Positions 47,687 through 60,080 are shown, numbered from the stretch's first letter. The stretch is DNA of 64,000 bases from Tetracentron sinense (GCA_015143295.1 CM026560.1:8434501-8498500), one strand, 5' to 3'. Translations and numbers: made by a program. Notes: generated by a model not told the origin, from the sequence alone.

Positions 47687-48915
47687 TGAAATTTATCCAG
47701 ATCAATGATCTCTAAGACCTAGAGGGGGGTGAATAGGTCTATCTAATAATTTCTAACCAATTTTAACAATTTTAATTTTTCAACAAATATGTTTAGAAAT
47801 CAATGAACAATTTACTCAGATAACCACACAAATCAAACACAGAAGATTTTTACGTGGAAAACCCTAACGGGAAAAAACCACGGGACCTCGTCCAGCAACA
47901 AACTTCACTATGAAAAGATTTTAAGTACAAGACAAGACCTTACCAAAACAAAAACGACGTTCCTAGGTATAGACTCTTACTCTTGATTTCCACGAACCAG
48001 TAGGTTCGATCTCCGCCGTAGCAGCTTCGGTTCCACACCGACCAAATCTTCTCAAGCTACTTCAAAACCACGATCACACACGATCGATCTCCTTCCACGA
48101 AGGCTCCGGATCAAACACCGGATACACACACAAGGTGTAGGGTTGTGAATCAATTTAGGAAGTTTCAAACCCTAGAGGGATCTCATATAGATCTGAGATC
48201 ACACAATGCAAGATCAAAGGGTTTAGATCTATACTTGCATTCTCTAGGATCAAAGAAAGAGGAGGGTCAACAAAGATCTAATAAGAACAATAGGAAAAAC
48301 CCTAGAGGAGTTTCTCAGACCTCTACTCTTTCAAAATTAAACAAAGATACGAATTAGGTCTCCAAAAAGTTGTTTATATAAGGTTTAAAAAAAGAATCCA
48401 GAAAAATAAAAATTCTTTTTACGGGGACCGATCGAGCGGTGCACATTACCGATCGCTCGGTCCAAAACGGATCGATCGGTGCTCATAACCGATTGAGCGG
48501 TTGAAAATCATCTCTCTGGAAAAATACCCCATACAAATTTTTTGTCCAGTCGATAGCCACCGATCGCTCGGTAGGCCACCGATCGATCGGTCTCAACACC
48601 GAGCGATCGGTTGAGACAGAATTTTTTCCAAACCATATTTCTTTTCATGTTTATTTGATTCAACTAAGATCAAACAACTTTGTTAGGTTTAAAACTATCC
48701 TCCTAGGTATGTTTAGAGTTATCTAAGTCAAATCCAACCTAGGTAGGGGTCACTAAGTCCATTACCTTTCTAGATCCAGAGTAGGAGCTTTTTCTTCACT
48801 TTCTTCAATCTTCTTGATGCTTTGCTCCTTCTCTTCTGACAAGTTTAATAACACACTCGACTCCATGACCTCTCTAATGATCACTGAATTTGCCAACACC
48901 TACTAGGGATTTACA
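47687..48915 (-). repeat. 3' LTR of the SIRE-like copia (1229 bp)
   Basis: On the minus strand it opens TGTAAATCCCTAGTAGG and closes GGATAAATTTCA. It carries the palindrome cluster (48611-48427) and TATA box (48380-48373). Confidence 0.93.
48373..48611 (-). promoter_or_regulatory. CGATCG palindrome cluster and TATA box, copia 3' LTR
   Basis: On the minus strand: ACCGATCG-type words, then the spacer GGCTATCGACTGG, TGTATGGGG, CCAGAGAG, then more ACCGATCG-type words, then CCTTATATAAACAAC (TATA at 48380-48373). Word order, spacer and orientation match the gypsy LTRs. Confidence 0.7.
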
Positions 48916-48931
48916 ATCTCCCCCTTTGGCA
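48916..48931 (-). other. polypurine tract of the SIRE-like copia
   Basis: TTGCCAAAGGGGGAGAT on the minus strand abuts the 3' LTR start. It would prime plus-strand synthesis. Confidence 0.85.
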
Positions 48932-50690
48932 ATTCCGGGACAAAAACAAGACTAACTCATATACTAGGTTTCAATTTTCCCAAATGATTTCAAAATGGAA
49001 AATTGACCTTTACATGACTCAAAAATAATTATATGACATTTGACATTTTAACTTGTCAGTTCATCCAAACTAGAACCTGTTTGCCTGCAATGCTAAATCA
49101 AACCTGTGAAGCATGGGAACTACAACTATGGATGGGAAGAAGTAAAACATGTATAACATCCACAATTCCACAATACATGATTTCAGTAGTAGAATCCACC
49201 ATTCTACGAATTGGTCGATCCCCTATTGAAATCCATGTCCTATTGGAGTGAAGGAAACGGGCTCTTGGTTTGCTTAGTCTCAGGAAGGTCCTCTTGTTGT
49301 TGAGGACCAACCTTCGAGTTTAGGAACGCCAGACATGAGATAGGCTAGTAGGATTAAGGATGAAATGAAAAGCCATGGATGAACAGACGATGCCCTAGAT
49401 GAGAAATTCAACCTATACGGAACAAAACGCACATGCTTACCTTTTTATGCTTGGGAAACCCTTAGAGTCGAATGGAATGACCGTAGGAAGGATTTGGAGG
49501 AGAAGTAACCGAGAGATCGCTCTGGAGTTCGGAGAAGAAGTGAACAGAAAAAGAAGAATGAGGGTTTTATACCCTGTTCACGAAAGACCGATCGATCGGT
49601 CTTTAACACCAGAGCGATCGGTGGTCTGAAAAAATTTTCAAAAATTTATTTTTTAAAACCATTTCTCCCCCCTCAACCAATGGTACAGTAAAAACTCATT
49701 TTCACCTCAAAATAACCAATTCACCAAAAAATTTGCAATAATTGATTTCATTAAAATCATAAAGAATAATCACCCAAGAATTGATATATCAAGTACAGTC
49801 ATAAATAAGGATTATGTTAACAATAATTGATTTTCACAGGTGATTAATTATGGTATTTGCATCAATTCACAATCAGAGTCAAGAAACAATTAGAAGTAAT
49901 GTTAGTGTGAAATCAAAATTCATTACTTGACTCTTGAATTGGTTTCCTTCCTTAAGCTAGATTTTGACATTATAGATCAAATGGGACTCTAAAATTTTCA
50001 AAAACTAGTTTTAAAACCAATAAACATCCATACTTATATGATGAGCAATTTTTACCCCAAATTTGACTAACAAATTTATTTCATTTCTTTTTCAGTCAAA
50101 TTGTACTCATTGTGAAAATTCTTTTTGGAGTACACATATATAGTTTTTAGCACATTGGTGACTTTCACACAAGTGAGAAGGTAGCTCTTTCTAATGACAG
50201 TGGGGGCTTTCACACTAGCAATCCATATAGATACCTACTGTTTGTCTAGGTAGCCATTACTCACTGTTTGCATTCACTAGTAGCTATCACACAAACTCAC
50301 AGGTAGTCCTCTCCATGTCAATAATTTTTATAACTAGGGGGCTCACCTTATGGAATTGTTTATTACATTGGTTATACTAGATTTGATTAATCTAGGGAAC
50401 CATATGGTATAATATCAGAACCTTTAAATAGGAACTAATACCATCTAAGGAATCAGTCAGAGTGCATGTGCAACATATAACATCTTGTTTACTCAACTCT
50501 AACTAAGATTAGTTAGCATGACCAAATTCAATCACAAGATCGAAACAACAGTTTACCTATCCTGATTTACTCAATCCTATGAAATATTTATCCTTGGATT
50601 ATATGTTCAAATATGAAAAAAAATATAAAAAATAGCTCTATGACATGAATAGAACATGAAGTATACATAGGCTATGAAACAAGTACACCT
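48932..50690 (-). other. non-coding stretch between copia RNase H and 3' LTR
   Basis: SIRE-type elements often carry an extra open frame here. No long frame is seen on the minus strand in this copy. The stretch is AT-rich and includes a perfect 22-bp palindrome centred on CGATCGATCG (49583-49604) and a second word AGAGCGATCGGTGG just beyond it. Confidence 0.6.
49583..49622. promoter_or_regulatory. 22-bp palindrome of the ACCGATCG type inside the copia
   Basis: ACCGATCGATCGGT at 49587-49600 is extended to a perfect palindrome by AAAG and CTTT on its sides. A second, half-matching word follows at 49609-49622. It lies upstream of the 3' LTR, outside the promoter itself. Confidence 0.6.
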
Positions 50691-53600
50691 TTACTCAACT
50701 CCGCACAAACCTATGGATTTCCTAAGGAGTTCAAACCTAAGGGAATCTAAGGGTTTTGTAAGAATGTTCGCAAATTGATTCTCTGTTTGGACATACTCTA
50801 TAGACATAATCTTTTGCTCAACAAGATCACGGATGAAGTGATGTCTAATGTCTATGTGTTTTGCGCGAGAATGTTGAACGGGATTTTTGGAAATATTGAT
50901 AGCACTTGAATTATCACAATACACAGTCATAGTGCTCTGTTCAATCCCGTAATCATTCAACATCTGCTTCATCCACAGAAGTTGAATGCAACAACTGTCA
51001 GCTGCTATGTACTCAGCTTCTGCAGTGGACAATGAAATTGAATTCTGCTTTTTGCTAAGCCAAGCAACTAAGCAGTTTCCAATATAGAAACATCCTCCTG
51101 AGGTGCTTTTCCTATCATCAGCATTTCCGACCCAATCGGCATCGGAATATCCAACTATCGTGGCATTTGTATCAAAAGAATACAAGAGGCCAAATGATAG
51201 AGTTCCACTCACATATCGAATGATACGCTTGACTGCAAGCAAGTGAGACTCTTTTGGGCTCGCTTGATTGCGGGCACATGCACCAACACTAAAGGCTATG
51301 TCAGGTCTAGTAGCAGTTAGGTAGAGTAAACTACCAATCATGCTTCTATAAGAAGTTTGATCAACATCTTTGCCTGTAGCATCTTTACTAAGTTTTGTAG
51401 TAGAACTCATAGGAGTCCTTACATGCTTAGCAGAGCTCATGCCAAATTTCTTCACTAGATTTTTAGCATATTTGATTTGAGATACTGAGATCCCAGAATC
51501 CAATTGCTTGATCTGAAGACCAAGGAAGAAACTTAGCTCACCAACCATGCTCATTTCAAATTCATTTTTCATTTGTTCAGCAAATGAAAGAGCATGTAAG
51601 TCTAATGTGGAACCAAACACTATGTCATCAACATATATCTGGGCGGTGACAATATCACCTTTCACATTCTTTATCAAAAGGGTTCTGTCTACTCCCCCTC
51701 TCGAAAATCCGTTTCCAAGAGATAAGTAGTCAGCCTCTCATACCAAGCTCTTGGAGCTTGCTTAAACCATAGAGGGCCCTTTTAGCCGATAGACTTTATC
51801 AAGATGATGTGGATCTTCAAACCCTTTTGGTTGTTCCACATAGACTTCCTCCTGTAGAATGCCATTCAGAAAGGCACTCTTAACATCCATTTGAAAAAGT
51901 TTGAATTTCATATGGCAAGCCACAGCTAGAAGAATTCTTATTGATTCTAGCCTGGCTACATGAGCAAAAGTTTCATCGAAGTCAATACCTTCAATTTGGG
52001 TGTATCCTTGTGCAACTAACCTAGCCTTATTTCTTATGATAGTACCTTTTTCATCAGATTTGTTCTTGAAAATCCATTTAGTACCTATCACATTTGTATT
52101 GTTAGGCCTAAGTACTAAATACCAAACATCATTCCTAGTAAACTGAAGTAACTCTTCTTGCATTGCATTTATCCAATTATCATCTGCAAGAGCTTCAGCT
52201 ACATTCTTGGGTTCAAAAGATGAAGTATAGCAAATGTAGCTAACTTCATTTTCAATTTGTTTCCTCGTTCTCACTCCACTTTCAAGATCACCAATTATAT
52301 CAGTGGGGTGTGAGGACTCATGACCCTAGAATGTGTAGGTTTTGATGGAGATGATTGCTTATTAATAAGTGGAGTTGAAACAGTTTCAGCATTTTCATTT
52401 TCAGCACTTTCATCATCCTCAAGTTGCACATTTTCAACACCGGAGTCATCCACAACTACATTTATGGACTCCATAATTGTAGAGGTTCTCAAGTTGTACA
52501 CTCGATAAGCTCTACTGTTGGTGAAATATCCAAGAAATATCCCTTCATCACTCCGGGATTCAAATTTGCCCAGTTGCTCTCTATCCTTAAGGATATAGCA
52601 TTTACTTCCGAATTCTCGAAAGTACTTGACACTGTGTTTCTTGTTATTCCACAACTCATATGGGGTTTTCCTTGTTCCAGGTCTTACAAAAACTCTATTA
52701 ACTATATAGCAAGCAGTGTTAACTGCCTCAGCCCAGAAATAAGAAGCTAGATTGTTGCTATGAAGCATAACTCTAGCCATCTCTTGGAGAACCCTGTTCT
52801 TCCTCTCTACTACACCATTCTGCTGAGGTGTAATAGGTGCAGAAAATTCATGTTTGATACCCGACTCAACACAAAAGTCGTTGTACTTAGAGTTTTCAAA
52901 CTCCTTTCCATGATCACTTCGAATTCGAGTGATTGGGCATCTTTTCTCATTTTGAATTTTCAAGCAAATACTTTTGAAATTGTCAAAAGCATCGGATTTC
53001 TCTCTTATAAATGCCACCCATGACATTCTTGAGAAATCATCAACCATGACTAGGATGTATCGCTTTCCACCTAGGCTTTCAGTTCTTGTAGGACCCATAA
53101 GATCCATATGAATTAATTCCAGTGGATATGAAGTAGCAATACTTGAAGTCTTCTTATGTGGGGTTCTAATTTGTTTACCAATTTGGCATGGCCCACACAC
53201 AGCAGTAGAAGGCTTTCCTAGTTTGGGAACACCTCTTACAAGCTCTTGCTTAGAGATTTTACATAGGTCTTTGAAGTTCATGTGACCTAGTCTTCGGTGC
53301 CACAAATCAACCTCCTCAATTTTAGTCTTATAACAGACATTTGAGGGATTAGGACTGGGAATTAAGCCGTAGCAATTGTCAGTGGTTCTTAACCCTTCTA
53401 GAACACACTTACCTTTACCATTAATGACTAAGCATTTATTTTGGGTAAAGTGCACAGCATGGTTATCATCACATAGTTGACTTATGCTAATTAAATTAGC
53501 TTTCAGTCCTTCAACAAACAAGGCATCTTTCAATTTTGGTATGCCTGGTGAATCGATGATACCCTTCCCTTTGACTAAAGACTTGCTTCCATCACCAAAT

Positions 53601-55811
53601 GTAACAGTCTCATCTGGACAGTCCTCAAATTGAGTAAATAAGGACTTGTTACCTGTCATATGCCGAGAACACCCACTGTCGAAATACCACATTTCTGTGT
53701 TTTTGGCTTTCAAGGTTGTGTGAATGACGAAGCACTTAAGGTCATCCTTTCTTACATACACAGTCTTTAAACTTTGTTTAGATCTTTGATCATTAAACTG
53801 TGTATTTGAAATCTTTTTCCTTTTTGTCCTCCTTGACCTTTTCCTATTTTGTTCAGTTCTAGCTTTTTGATTAGTCAAATTCTTTCCTCTTGAATAATCA
53901 TTTGGAATAAATTGACCAGTTCTTGTCATAGAGATTTGAGCAATTCTATTAACATCTTCGCTCAAAATTCTAGACTTTTCAGCCAGAACATGAATCTGCC
54001 TTTGAAGAGATCCTTGACTTTGATTTTGGTTCCATGAACCATTTTGGGGAGCTCTCCTAAAAGCATTACAATTTGGTCGAATGTGACCTATCACACCACA
54101 AAAGTGACATGTGGGTATGAATCTTGGGAGAGGAGGAGGATTTCTTCTAAAGGAATTTGATTCCTCATAGCATTCACTCTAGGAGCTGTATTTCTAGGCT
54201 TTATAAATTTTGTATAAACCTTAGTACTTGATGTAGAAGGTATATTCACTTTAGGATCAGAATGTATTGGCTCAAACACTGCACTAGCCATTGTACCAAC
54301 AGCTAAAGGACCAGCTGGTGTGTCAGCATGTCCTATCCCAGATCTACTCGAATTTGACCCATATTTTCTAACTAATTCATCTAAGCAGCTAGTGTTACCA
54401 AACATTCTTACTTCTTTTTCAAGAGTATAGACCTTCTGAATCAAGTCAGTCTTGTCTTTAAGGGTAATTTGATGTTCTTTTTCAAGAAATTTCACCTTAT
54501 CAACAAGAGAGTCTTTAAAAGTTTCCAGCTCCATTTACAGAGTTCTTAACTCTTCAATTTCTTTCATGGAAGTGTCTCTTTCAACTTCTAATTTTCTGAC
54601 CACATTAGTCAATGAGACATTCTCTTCCAAAAGACATTGAACTTTCATAACAAATGCTTCTTTTTCATTTTCCAACTGACTAACTAGAGCACTCTTCTCT
54701 TCTGCTACTAGTTTACAAGTATCTCTTTCATTTTGAATGATTTTGAGTTTTTTGCTCAAAGAGATTTTTGTTTTAGTCAGTTTCAAACTTTCAGCATACA
54801 ACTTATCATAAGTTGTTTTCAAATCTTCATCACTTTCAGAGTCAGTTTGACTCTTCTGTATGTCATCACTAGACTCAGTATGAACACTCTCATCACTTCT
54901 ATCATTTTCATCAACCGCAGAGGTAGTCTCAAGAATCCCAGAAAGGGAAACAGTAAACGCCGTATGATTTTCAGTATCTTCACTTGAAGAGGAACTGTCC
55001 GATTCTTCATTCTCGGAATCACTGTCATCCCAACAGGCATTCATCACCTTGCCCTTACTCTTCTTCTTGTTAGGGCAGTTAGGTGAAATATGACCGAAGC
55101 CATGGCATTCATAACATTGAACACCTTGGGATTTCTTGTCGCCACTCTTGGAATTTTTCTTGTTTTCCCAGGGCTTACACTTTGACTTCTCAAAAGATTT
55201 TCCTCCCTGTTTGGGATTGAACCTTTTTTTCGTTCTAAAAAATTTTTGAAATTTTTTAACGAAGAGAGCCATTTCTTCCTCATTCATATCTCCATCACTG
55301 TCATCCTCATCCAAAGATTCCTTGATAGATTTCAAGGCTAAAGATTTGTTCTTCTTGGATGGACGGAGATTGAGTTCATAGGTTTGGAGTGAACCAACCA
55401 ATTCCTCAATCTTCAGAGAGTCAACATTTTTACTCTCTTTGATTGCAATGACTTTGGGTTGAAATCTCTCTGGGAGAGATCTAAGGACTTTTCTAACTAT
55501 TTTGGACTCAGATATTTTTTCACCTAAATTGAAACTAGCGTTGACAATGTCACTAAGTTTTGCATAGAATTCATCAAAAGTGTCATTGTCATCCATGTTT
55601 AAATGTTCAAATTTGCTGGTTAACATTTGGAGTTTTGAGATTTTAACAGTGGTAGTACCCTCATGAGTAATTTCAAGAATGTCCCAAGCCTCCTTTGCTG
55701 TTTCACATGAAGAAATTCATCTGAATTCCTCAGCAGTGACTGCAGTAAAGATAGCATTGAGACCTTTATTGTTCCATCCACTTGACTCAAGCTCTTCTCT
55801 GGTCCATTCAT
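50691..55811 (-). pseudogene. gag-pol of the SIRE-like copia, broken
   Basis: Parts in order on the minus strand: gag (about 55811-54100) with a UBN2-like capsid region (LSDIVNASFNLGEKISESKIVRKVLRSLP), zinc knuckle CYECHGFGHISPNC, and a long charged coiled-coil; a second knuckle and protease region (WYFDSGCSRHMTG); integrase with LWHRRLGHMNF, HHCC zinc region, and DDE core (MDLMGP, RSDHGKEFEN, NGVVERKNR), about 54090-52300; RT ([44 protein letters not shown]) and RNase H (SDADWVGNADDRKSTSGGCF, AEAEYIAADSC, KHIDIRHHFIRD) ending at 50691. It is broken at roughly four or five places. Confidence 0.9.
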
Positions 55812-56054
55812 TAGAATATTTGACGATATTCAAATCACCTACAGTCTTTATGGGCGTAGTCCACCCATTCTGTATAGACATCCAATTTCTCTCGTCAATT
55901 GATTTGAGAAAGGCTCACATTCTAGCTTTCCAATATGCATAATTATTCCCATCAAAAAGTGGGGGACGAGAGACGGATCCACCTTCTCTTAGAGTACTCA
56001 TGATCACGGATAATACAGGATCACACTTAAGGGATTAGCCTTATCAGTGAACAA

Positions 56055-56066
56055 GCTTTGATACCA
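56055..56066 (-). other. primer binding site of the SIRE-like copia
   Basis: TGGTATCAAAGC on the minus strand, two bases after the 5' LTR. It matches the 3' end of plant initiator methionine tRNA (TGGTATCAGAGC) with one change. Confidence 0.85.
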
Positions 56067-56068
56067 TT

Positions 56069-57298
56069 TGAAATTTATCCAGATCAATGATCTCTAAGAC
56101 CTAGAGGGGGGGTGAATAGGTCTATCTAATAATTTCTAACCAATTTTAACAATTTTAATTTTTCAACAATATGTTTAGAAATCAATGAACAATTCACTCA
56201 GATTATCCACACAAATCAAACACAGAAGATTTTTACGTGGAAAACCCTAACGGGAAAAAACCACGGGACCTCGTCCAGCAACAAACTTCACTATGAAAAG
56301 ATTTTAAGTACAAGACAAGACCTTACCAAAACAAAAACGACGTTCCTAGGTATAGACTCTTACTCTTGATTTCCACGAACCAGCAGGTTCGATCTCCGCC
56401 GTAGCAGCTTCGGTTCCACACCGACCAAATCTTCTCAAGCTACTTCAAAACCACGATCACACACGATCGATCTCCTTCCACGAAGGCTTCGGATCAAACA
56501 CCGGACACACACACAAGGTGTAGGGTTGTGAATCAATTTAGGAAGTTTCAAACCCTAGAGGGATCTCATATAGATCTGAGATCACACAATGCAAGATCAA
56601 AGGTTTAGATCTATACTTGCATTCTCTAGGATCAAAGAAAGAGGAGGGATCAACAAAGATCTAATAAGAACAATAGGAAAAACCCTAGAGGAGTTTCTCA
56701 GACCTCTACTCTTTCAAAATTAAACAAAGATACGAATTAGGTCTCCAAAAAGTTGTTTATATAGGGTTTAAAAAAAGAATCCAGAAAAATAAAAATTCTT
56801 TTTACGGGGACCGATCGAGCGGTGCACATTACCGATCGCTCGGTCCAAAACGGATCGATCGGTGCTCATAACCGATCGAGCGGTTGAAAATCATCTCTCT
56901 GGAAAAATACCCCATACAAATTTTTTGTCAAGTCGATAGCCACCGATCGCTCGGTAGGCCACCGATCGATCGGTCTCAACACCGAGCGATCGGTTGAGGC
57001 AGAATTTTTTCCAAACCATATTTCTTTTCATGTTTATTTGATTCAACTAAGATCAAACAAATTTTTTAGGTTTAAAACTATCCTCCTAGGTATGTTTAGA
57101 GTTATCTAAGTCAAATCCAACCTAGGTAGGGGTCACTAAGTCCATTACCTTTCTAGATCCAGAGCAGGAGCTTTTTCTTCACTTTCTTCAATCTTCTTGA
57201 TGCTTTAGCTCTTCTCTTCTGACAAGTTGAACACGACTCGACTCACATGACCTATCTAATGATCACGGAATTTACCAACACCTACTTAGGGATTTACA
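56069..57298 (-). repeat. 5' LTR of the SIRE-like copia (1230 bp)
   Basis: Same ends as its partner at 47687-48915. It carries the palindrome cluster (56994-56810) and TATA box (56763-56756). Confidence 0.93.
56756..56994 (-). promoter_or_regulatory. CGATCG palindrome cluster and TATA box, copia 5' LTR
   Basis: Same layout as in the 3' LTR; TATATAAA lies 47 bp beyond the last palindrome on the sense strand. As the 5' LTR, this copy would drive transcription of the element. Confidence 0.7.
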
Positions 57299-58028
57299 CA
57301 TAGTCAACTCTCGAGTCCTCAAGGCGGACAACCACCAATGGTGTGCCTCACCCTCAAGCATGAAAACTGCCCATGCTACTCTATCCTCCTCTGAAGGTGA
57401 GAGGACCGCAAAGATCTTCTCCAATTGGAGGATCCAAGCCTCCGTGGCAAGAAGGTCCACACTCCCATGGAATGATGGAGGCCTCAATCTCTTGAATGCC
57501 TCAACCCCAGCTGTACGATGTACTGGAGCCGCAGGCGGTGGAGCAGGTGATGTAGACGATGGAGTAGCCTGCCTAGCCGCGAGTAAGGCTAAAGTCTCTG
57601 CCATAGAGCCGAGAACCTGTGAGAGGTCCGGCTGCTCATCCTCATCTCGAGAAGAAGATGAAGCCCTAGTGTGTGGTCCGCGACCCCGTGTGCCCCGCCT
57701 CATGACTAATGTCCTGAGATCAATAGCACCACATGAGTTTAACTTGGAACCAAAATTCATGATACTTTAATTTCACAATAATTCCAATTTGTATTAGTTG
57801 TATAATACTAATATACATCGCATCACAACCCGATGTGTATACATAATAGACTTAGTGTTCTAGCGTTTCTAGACACGCACTTGGTTGGAGCAACCATTTT
57901 GGACTAAGACTAAAATTTAGTCTCACACTTGGAATCATGACTCTCTTCCGACTTACTTCCTTCTTAACATATGCTCTTGTCAAGTCGTGGTACCAGATTC
58001 TAAGCGACCCTAAGGACCTAAAGCCTAA

Positions 58029-58040
58029 GCTCTGATACCA
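58029..58040 (-). other. primer binding site of the nested-host gypsy element
   Basis: TGGTATCAGAGC on the minus strand, four bases after the 5' LTR: the standard site for initiator methionine tRNA. Confidence 0.9.
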
Positions 58041-58727
58041 CTTCTGTCGCGACCCAAAACCCACCCTAGGAGTTAGAGTGAATCTTGGACGACTCATCAT
58101 GACTTGCTTGATCAAAATAACCTGCAACAGACCTAGTGCATACACAATAGAAGATGATAATTGCGGAAAGGTAAACTATAAAGCACAACGGAAGTCTAAC
58201 AAACCTCTATGTATATACATACGTGATCCAAGTTTGATACAAAAGAAATCAAGACAAAGAAAGTGCGGACAGGCCCGCCAAAATACATGAATATATCTCT
58301 CTCAACTCACCCACAGCTATCCACTCAGAATCTACCACAACCTAATAGTAACCCTCACCCTGAGGTTCCTCCCCAGGCTCCTCCATGTACTCCTCCTCCA
58401 CCCATGGGCCAGGAGCACAGACATCGAATGGAGCAGCAGCTCCCTCAGAACCTGCCGACATAAACGTACGGCTGAGCATGGAATACTCAACGTGTACCAA
58501 ATACTAACCAACAGTCATAGCAAACAATAACTATATGGAAAGCAGGAAGCAGTTCACAAATACAAAGTAAAAACAATTCATATCATCACGTGATAGTAAA
58601 GCAGTTGATAATCATGCTTGCATTTCGTAAAAGCCGATAAAATCCTTGAAAAACATTGTACACTTGACTTGACTTAAAACATCCTTTTCGTGCTTAAAAA
58701 AAATTGCCTTGTCATGTGTCTTGTTTT

Positions 58728-58767
58728 GTCGTGTCGTGTCGTGTCGTGTCGTGTCGTGTCGTGTCAT
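58728..58767. repeat. GTGTC pentanucleotide run
   Basis: About eight tandem copies in the 5' LTR. The partner LTR near 41590 has about two interrupted copies, so the run grew after insertion. Confidence 0.85.
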
Positions 58768-58860
58768 GTCATGCGTGTCATGCTTGTATCATGCGTGTCA
58801 TGCGTGTACCATGCTTGTCATGCGTGCTTGCTTGGGAGTTCAACATGCTCATGTACTTGT

Positions 58861-58985
58861 GAGATGCCCTTGTGAGATGCCTTGAGAGGGAAGGGAGACC
58901 CTTCTTTTGTGATATGCCTTGAGAGGGAAGGGAGACCCTTCTTTAATGCAATGCACTTGTGAGTGAGGGGAGACCCCTCATGGAA
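58861..58985 (-). repeat. short hairpin units in the 5' LTR (GAAGGG-TCT-CCCTTC)
   Basis: On the minus strand, two units with GAAGGG/CCCTTC arms and one with GAGGGG/CCCCTC arms share the loop TCT. They sit where other gypsy LTRs carry their longer hairpin arrays; the partner LTR has the same set at 41686-41810. Confidence 0.7.
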
Positions 58986-59834
58986 GGGAGGGTAGTGTAA
59001 ACTCTCTCCTAAGAAATTCTTGTTCTTGTCCTCTTGTCAAAAGCGAAGTGAAACATATCGTAGAATATGTCCCACCTCTAAGTCTCGTTCTTAAGAATAC
59101 CAATAAAACATGTCATGCATGCCGTGCTCGTGGGACCGTGTACAATTAAGTATGACAATTGTATCGAGAACATTTCAATTGATCAATAATTAAATCAAAC
59201 CAATAAGTAGTTAATCTATCAAGAAGTTCACAAACACATTTTCTGAAATAAAGCCTCATCTTCTTCAATGAGTCATTTCATCAAACACTTGGTATGCGCA
59301 TTATGGTTAATACCTAAATCTTGAATTTCTAGGTGGGTTAAACTCATCGCATACATGTACGTTTTTTATTGGTCCAATGCCCTTCCCATTTCATTCATTT
59401 CAACAAACACACGGCATCCAATCACCAATTCACATCCAACATCCATCCATCCATCCATTCTCCTTATCTTGTTTAGAAATTTAAGGAAAATCATCAAATG
59501 AAAGAAAAACAAGGCGAATATGTGAACTAAAAGGTTAGTATAGGGTACCGGCCTTGATTTGGGGTTGAATAACACCCTTGGTGTGTAGTTCCAACTCGAG
59601 GAAGAATCCCTCTTTGAGTTTGAGGAATTCTAGTTGCTTGAGGAAGGTCCTTTGCTTGAAAATCTTCAAGATGAGCTTTCCTTGATCTCCAATCCAAGCC
59701 TTCTTTGAAGGATTTCCCCAAAATCCTCTCTTCCCCTTTCTCCCCCTTTCTCTCCTCTAGGTTAGAAATGCCCCAAAATGAGGATCCCTAACAAGAAAAG
59801 GGTTTAAGACCCTCAAATCCAGAATCTGCTACCG

Positions 59835-60080
59835 CATGCGATTGATCGTACACTTATCTGCGATCGATCGCACCTGGATACGATCTATCGCACATGAACC
59901 CGAACATTTCTGGTCTGATTTCCCCCTACATGCGATCGATCGCACACCCTTGCGATCGATCGCAGATCCCTGCGATCTATCGTACCTGGGGATCCATCTA
60001 TCGCATATAGCCCTGAGAGTTTGGGACCCATTTCGCCTGCATACGATCGATCACACCTGACTTGCAATCAATCGCACCCT
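59835..60080 (-). promoter_or_regulatory. TGCGATCGATCGCA palindrome cluster, 5' LTR
   Basis: Seven or more GCGATCGATCGC-type words, some decayed, in the U3 position. No TATA box is found downstream, as in the partner LTR. Confidence 0.6.

Larger units (their letters stand above)
47687..57298 (-). mobile_element. Ty1/copia retrotransposon (SIRE-like), nearly whole
   Basis: Full layout on the minus strand: 5' LTR (57298-56069), primer site for initiator-Met tRNA, gag, protease, integrase, RT, RNase H, a non-coding stretch of about 1.8 kb, purine tract, 3' LTR (48915-47687). The target duplication CATAG is perfect (47682-47686 and 57299-57303). The LTRs are 1230 and 1229 bp and differ at roughly 2 percent by eye, so it is younger than its gypsy host, perhaps under a million years. 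The coding region has about four or five breaks. The long coiled-coil gag and the integrase and RT style fit SIRE/Maximus. Confidence 0.94.
43370..57760 (-). pseudogene. gag-pol of the nested-host gypsy element, broken
   Basis: Parts on the minus strand: gag from 57760 (MNFGSKLNSCGAIDL, then an AVFMLEGEAHHWW capsid block) to 57304, resuming at about 47681 beyond the copia. Two CCHC knuckles (CTSCGKRHPAGDC, CFHCSRQGHMIRDC) lie near 47030-47110. Protease (LIDTGSTHSFVSPSF) is near 46670. RT, RNase H and integrase follow to a stop at 43370, ending with [12 protein letters not shown]. The protein is very close to that of the 17845-22047 element. It is disrupted by the copia insertion and a few further breaks, so it should not make a full polyprotein. 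Confidence 0.88.

Noticed and set aside
48932-50690. Envelope-like frame in the SIRE-like copia
   Set aside because: No long frame, transmembrane stretch or signal peptide could be read in this copy.
58029-58040. tRNA-Met-like sequence
   Set aside because: Only the 12-nt primer binding site is present; there is no tRNA gene with cloverleaf or internal promoter boxes. The same holds at 56055-56066.
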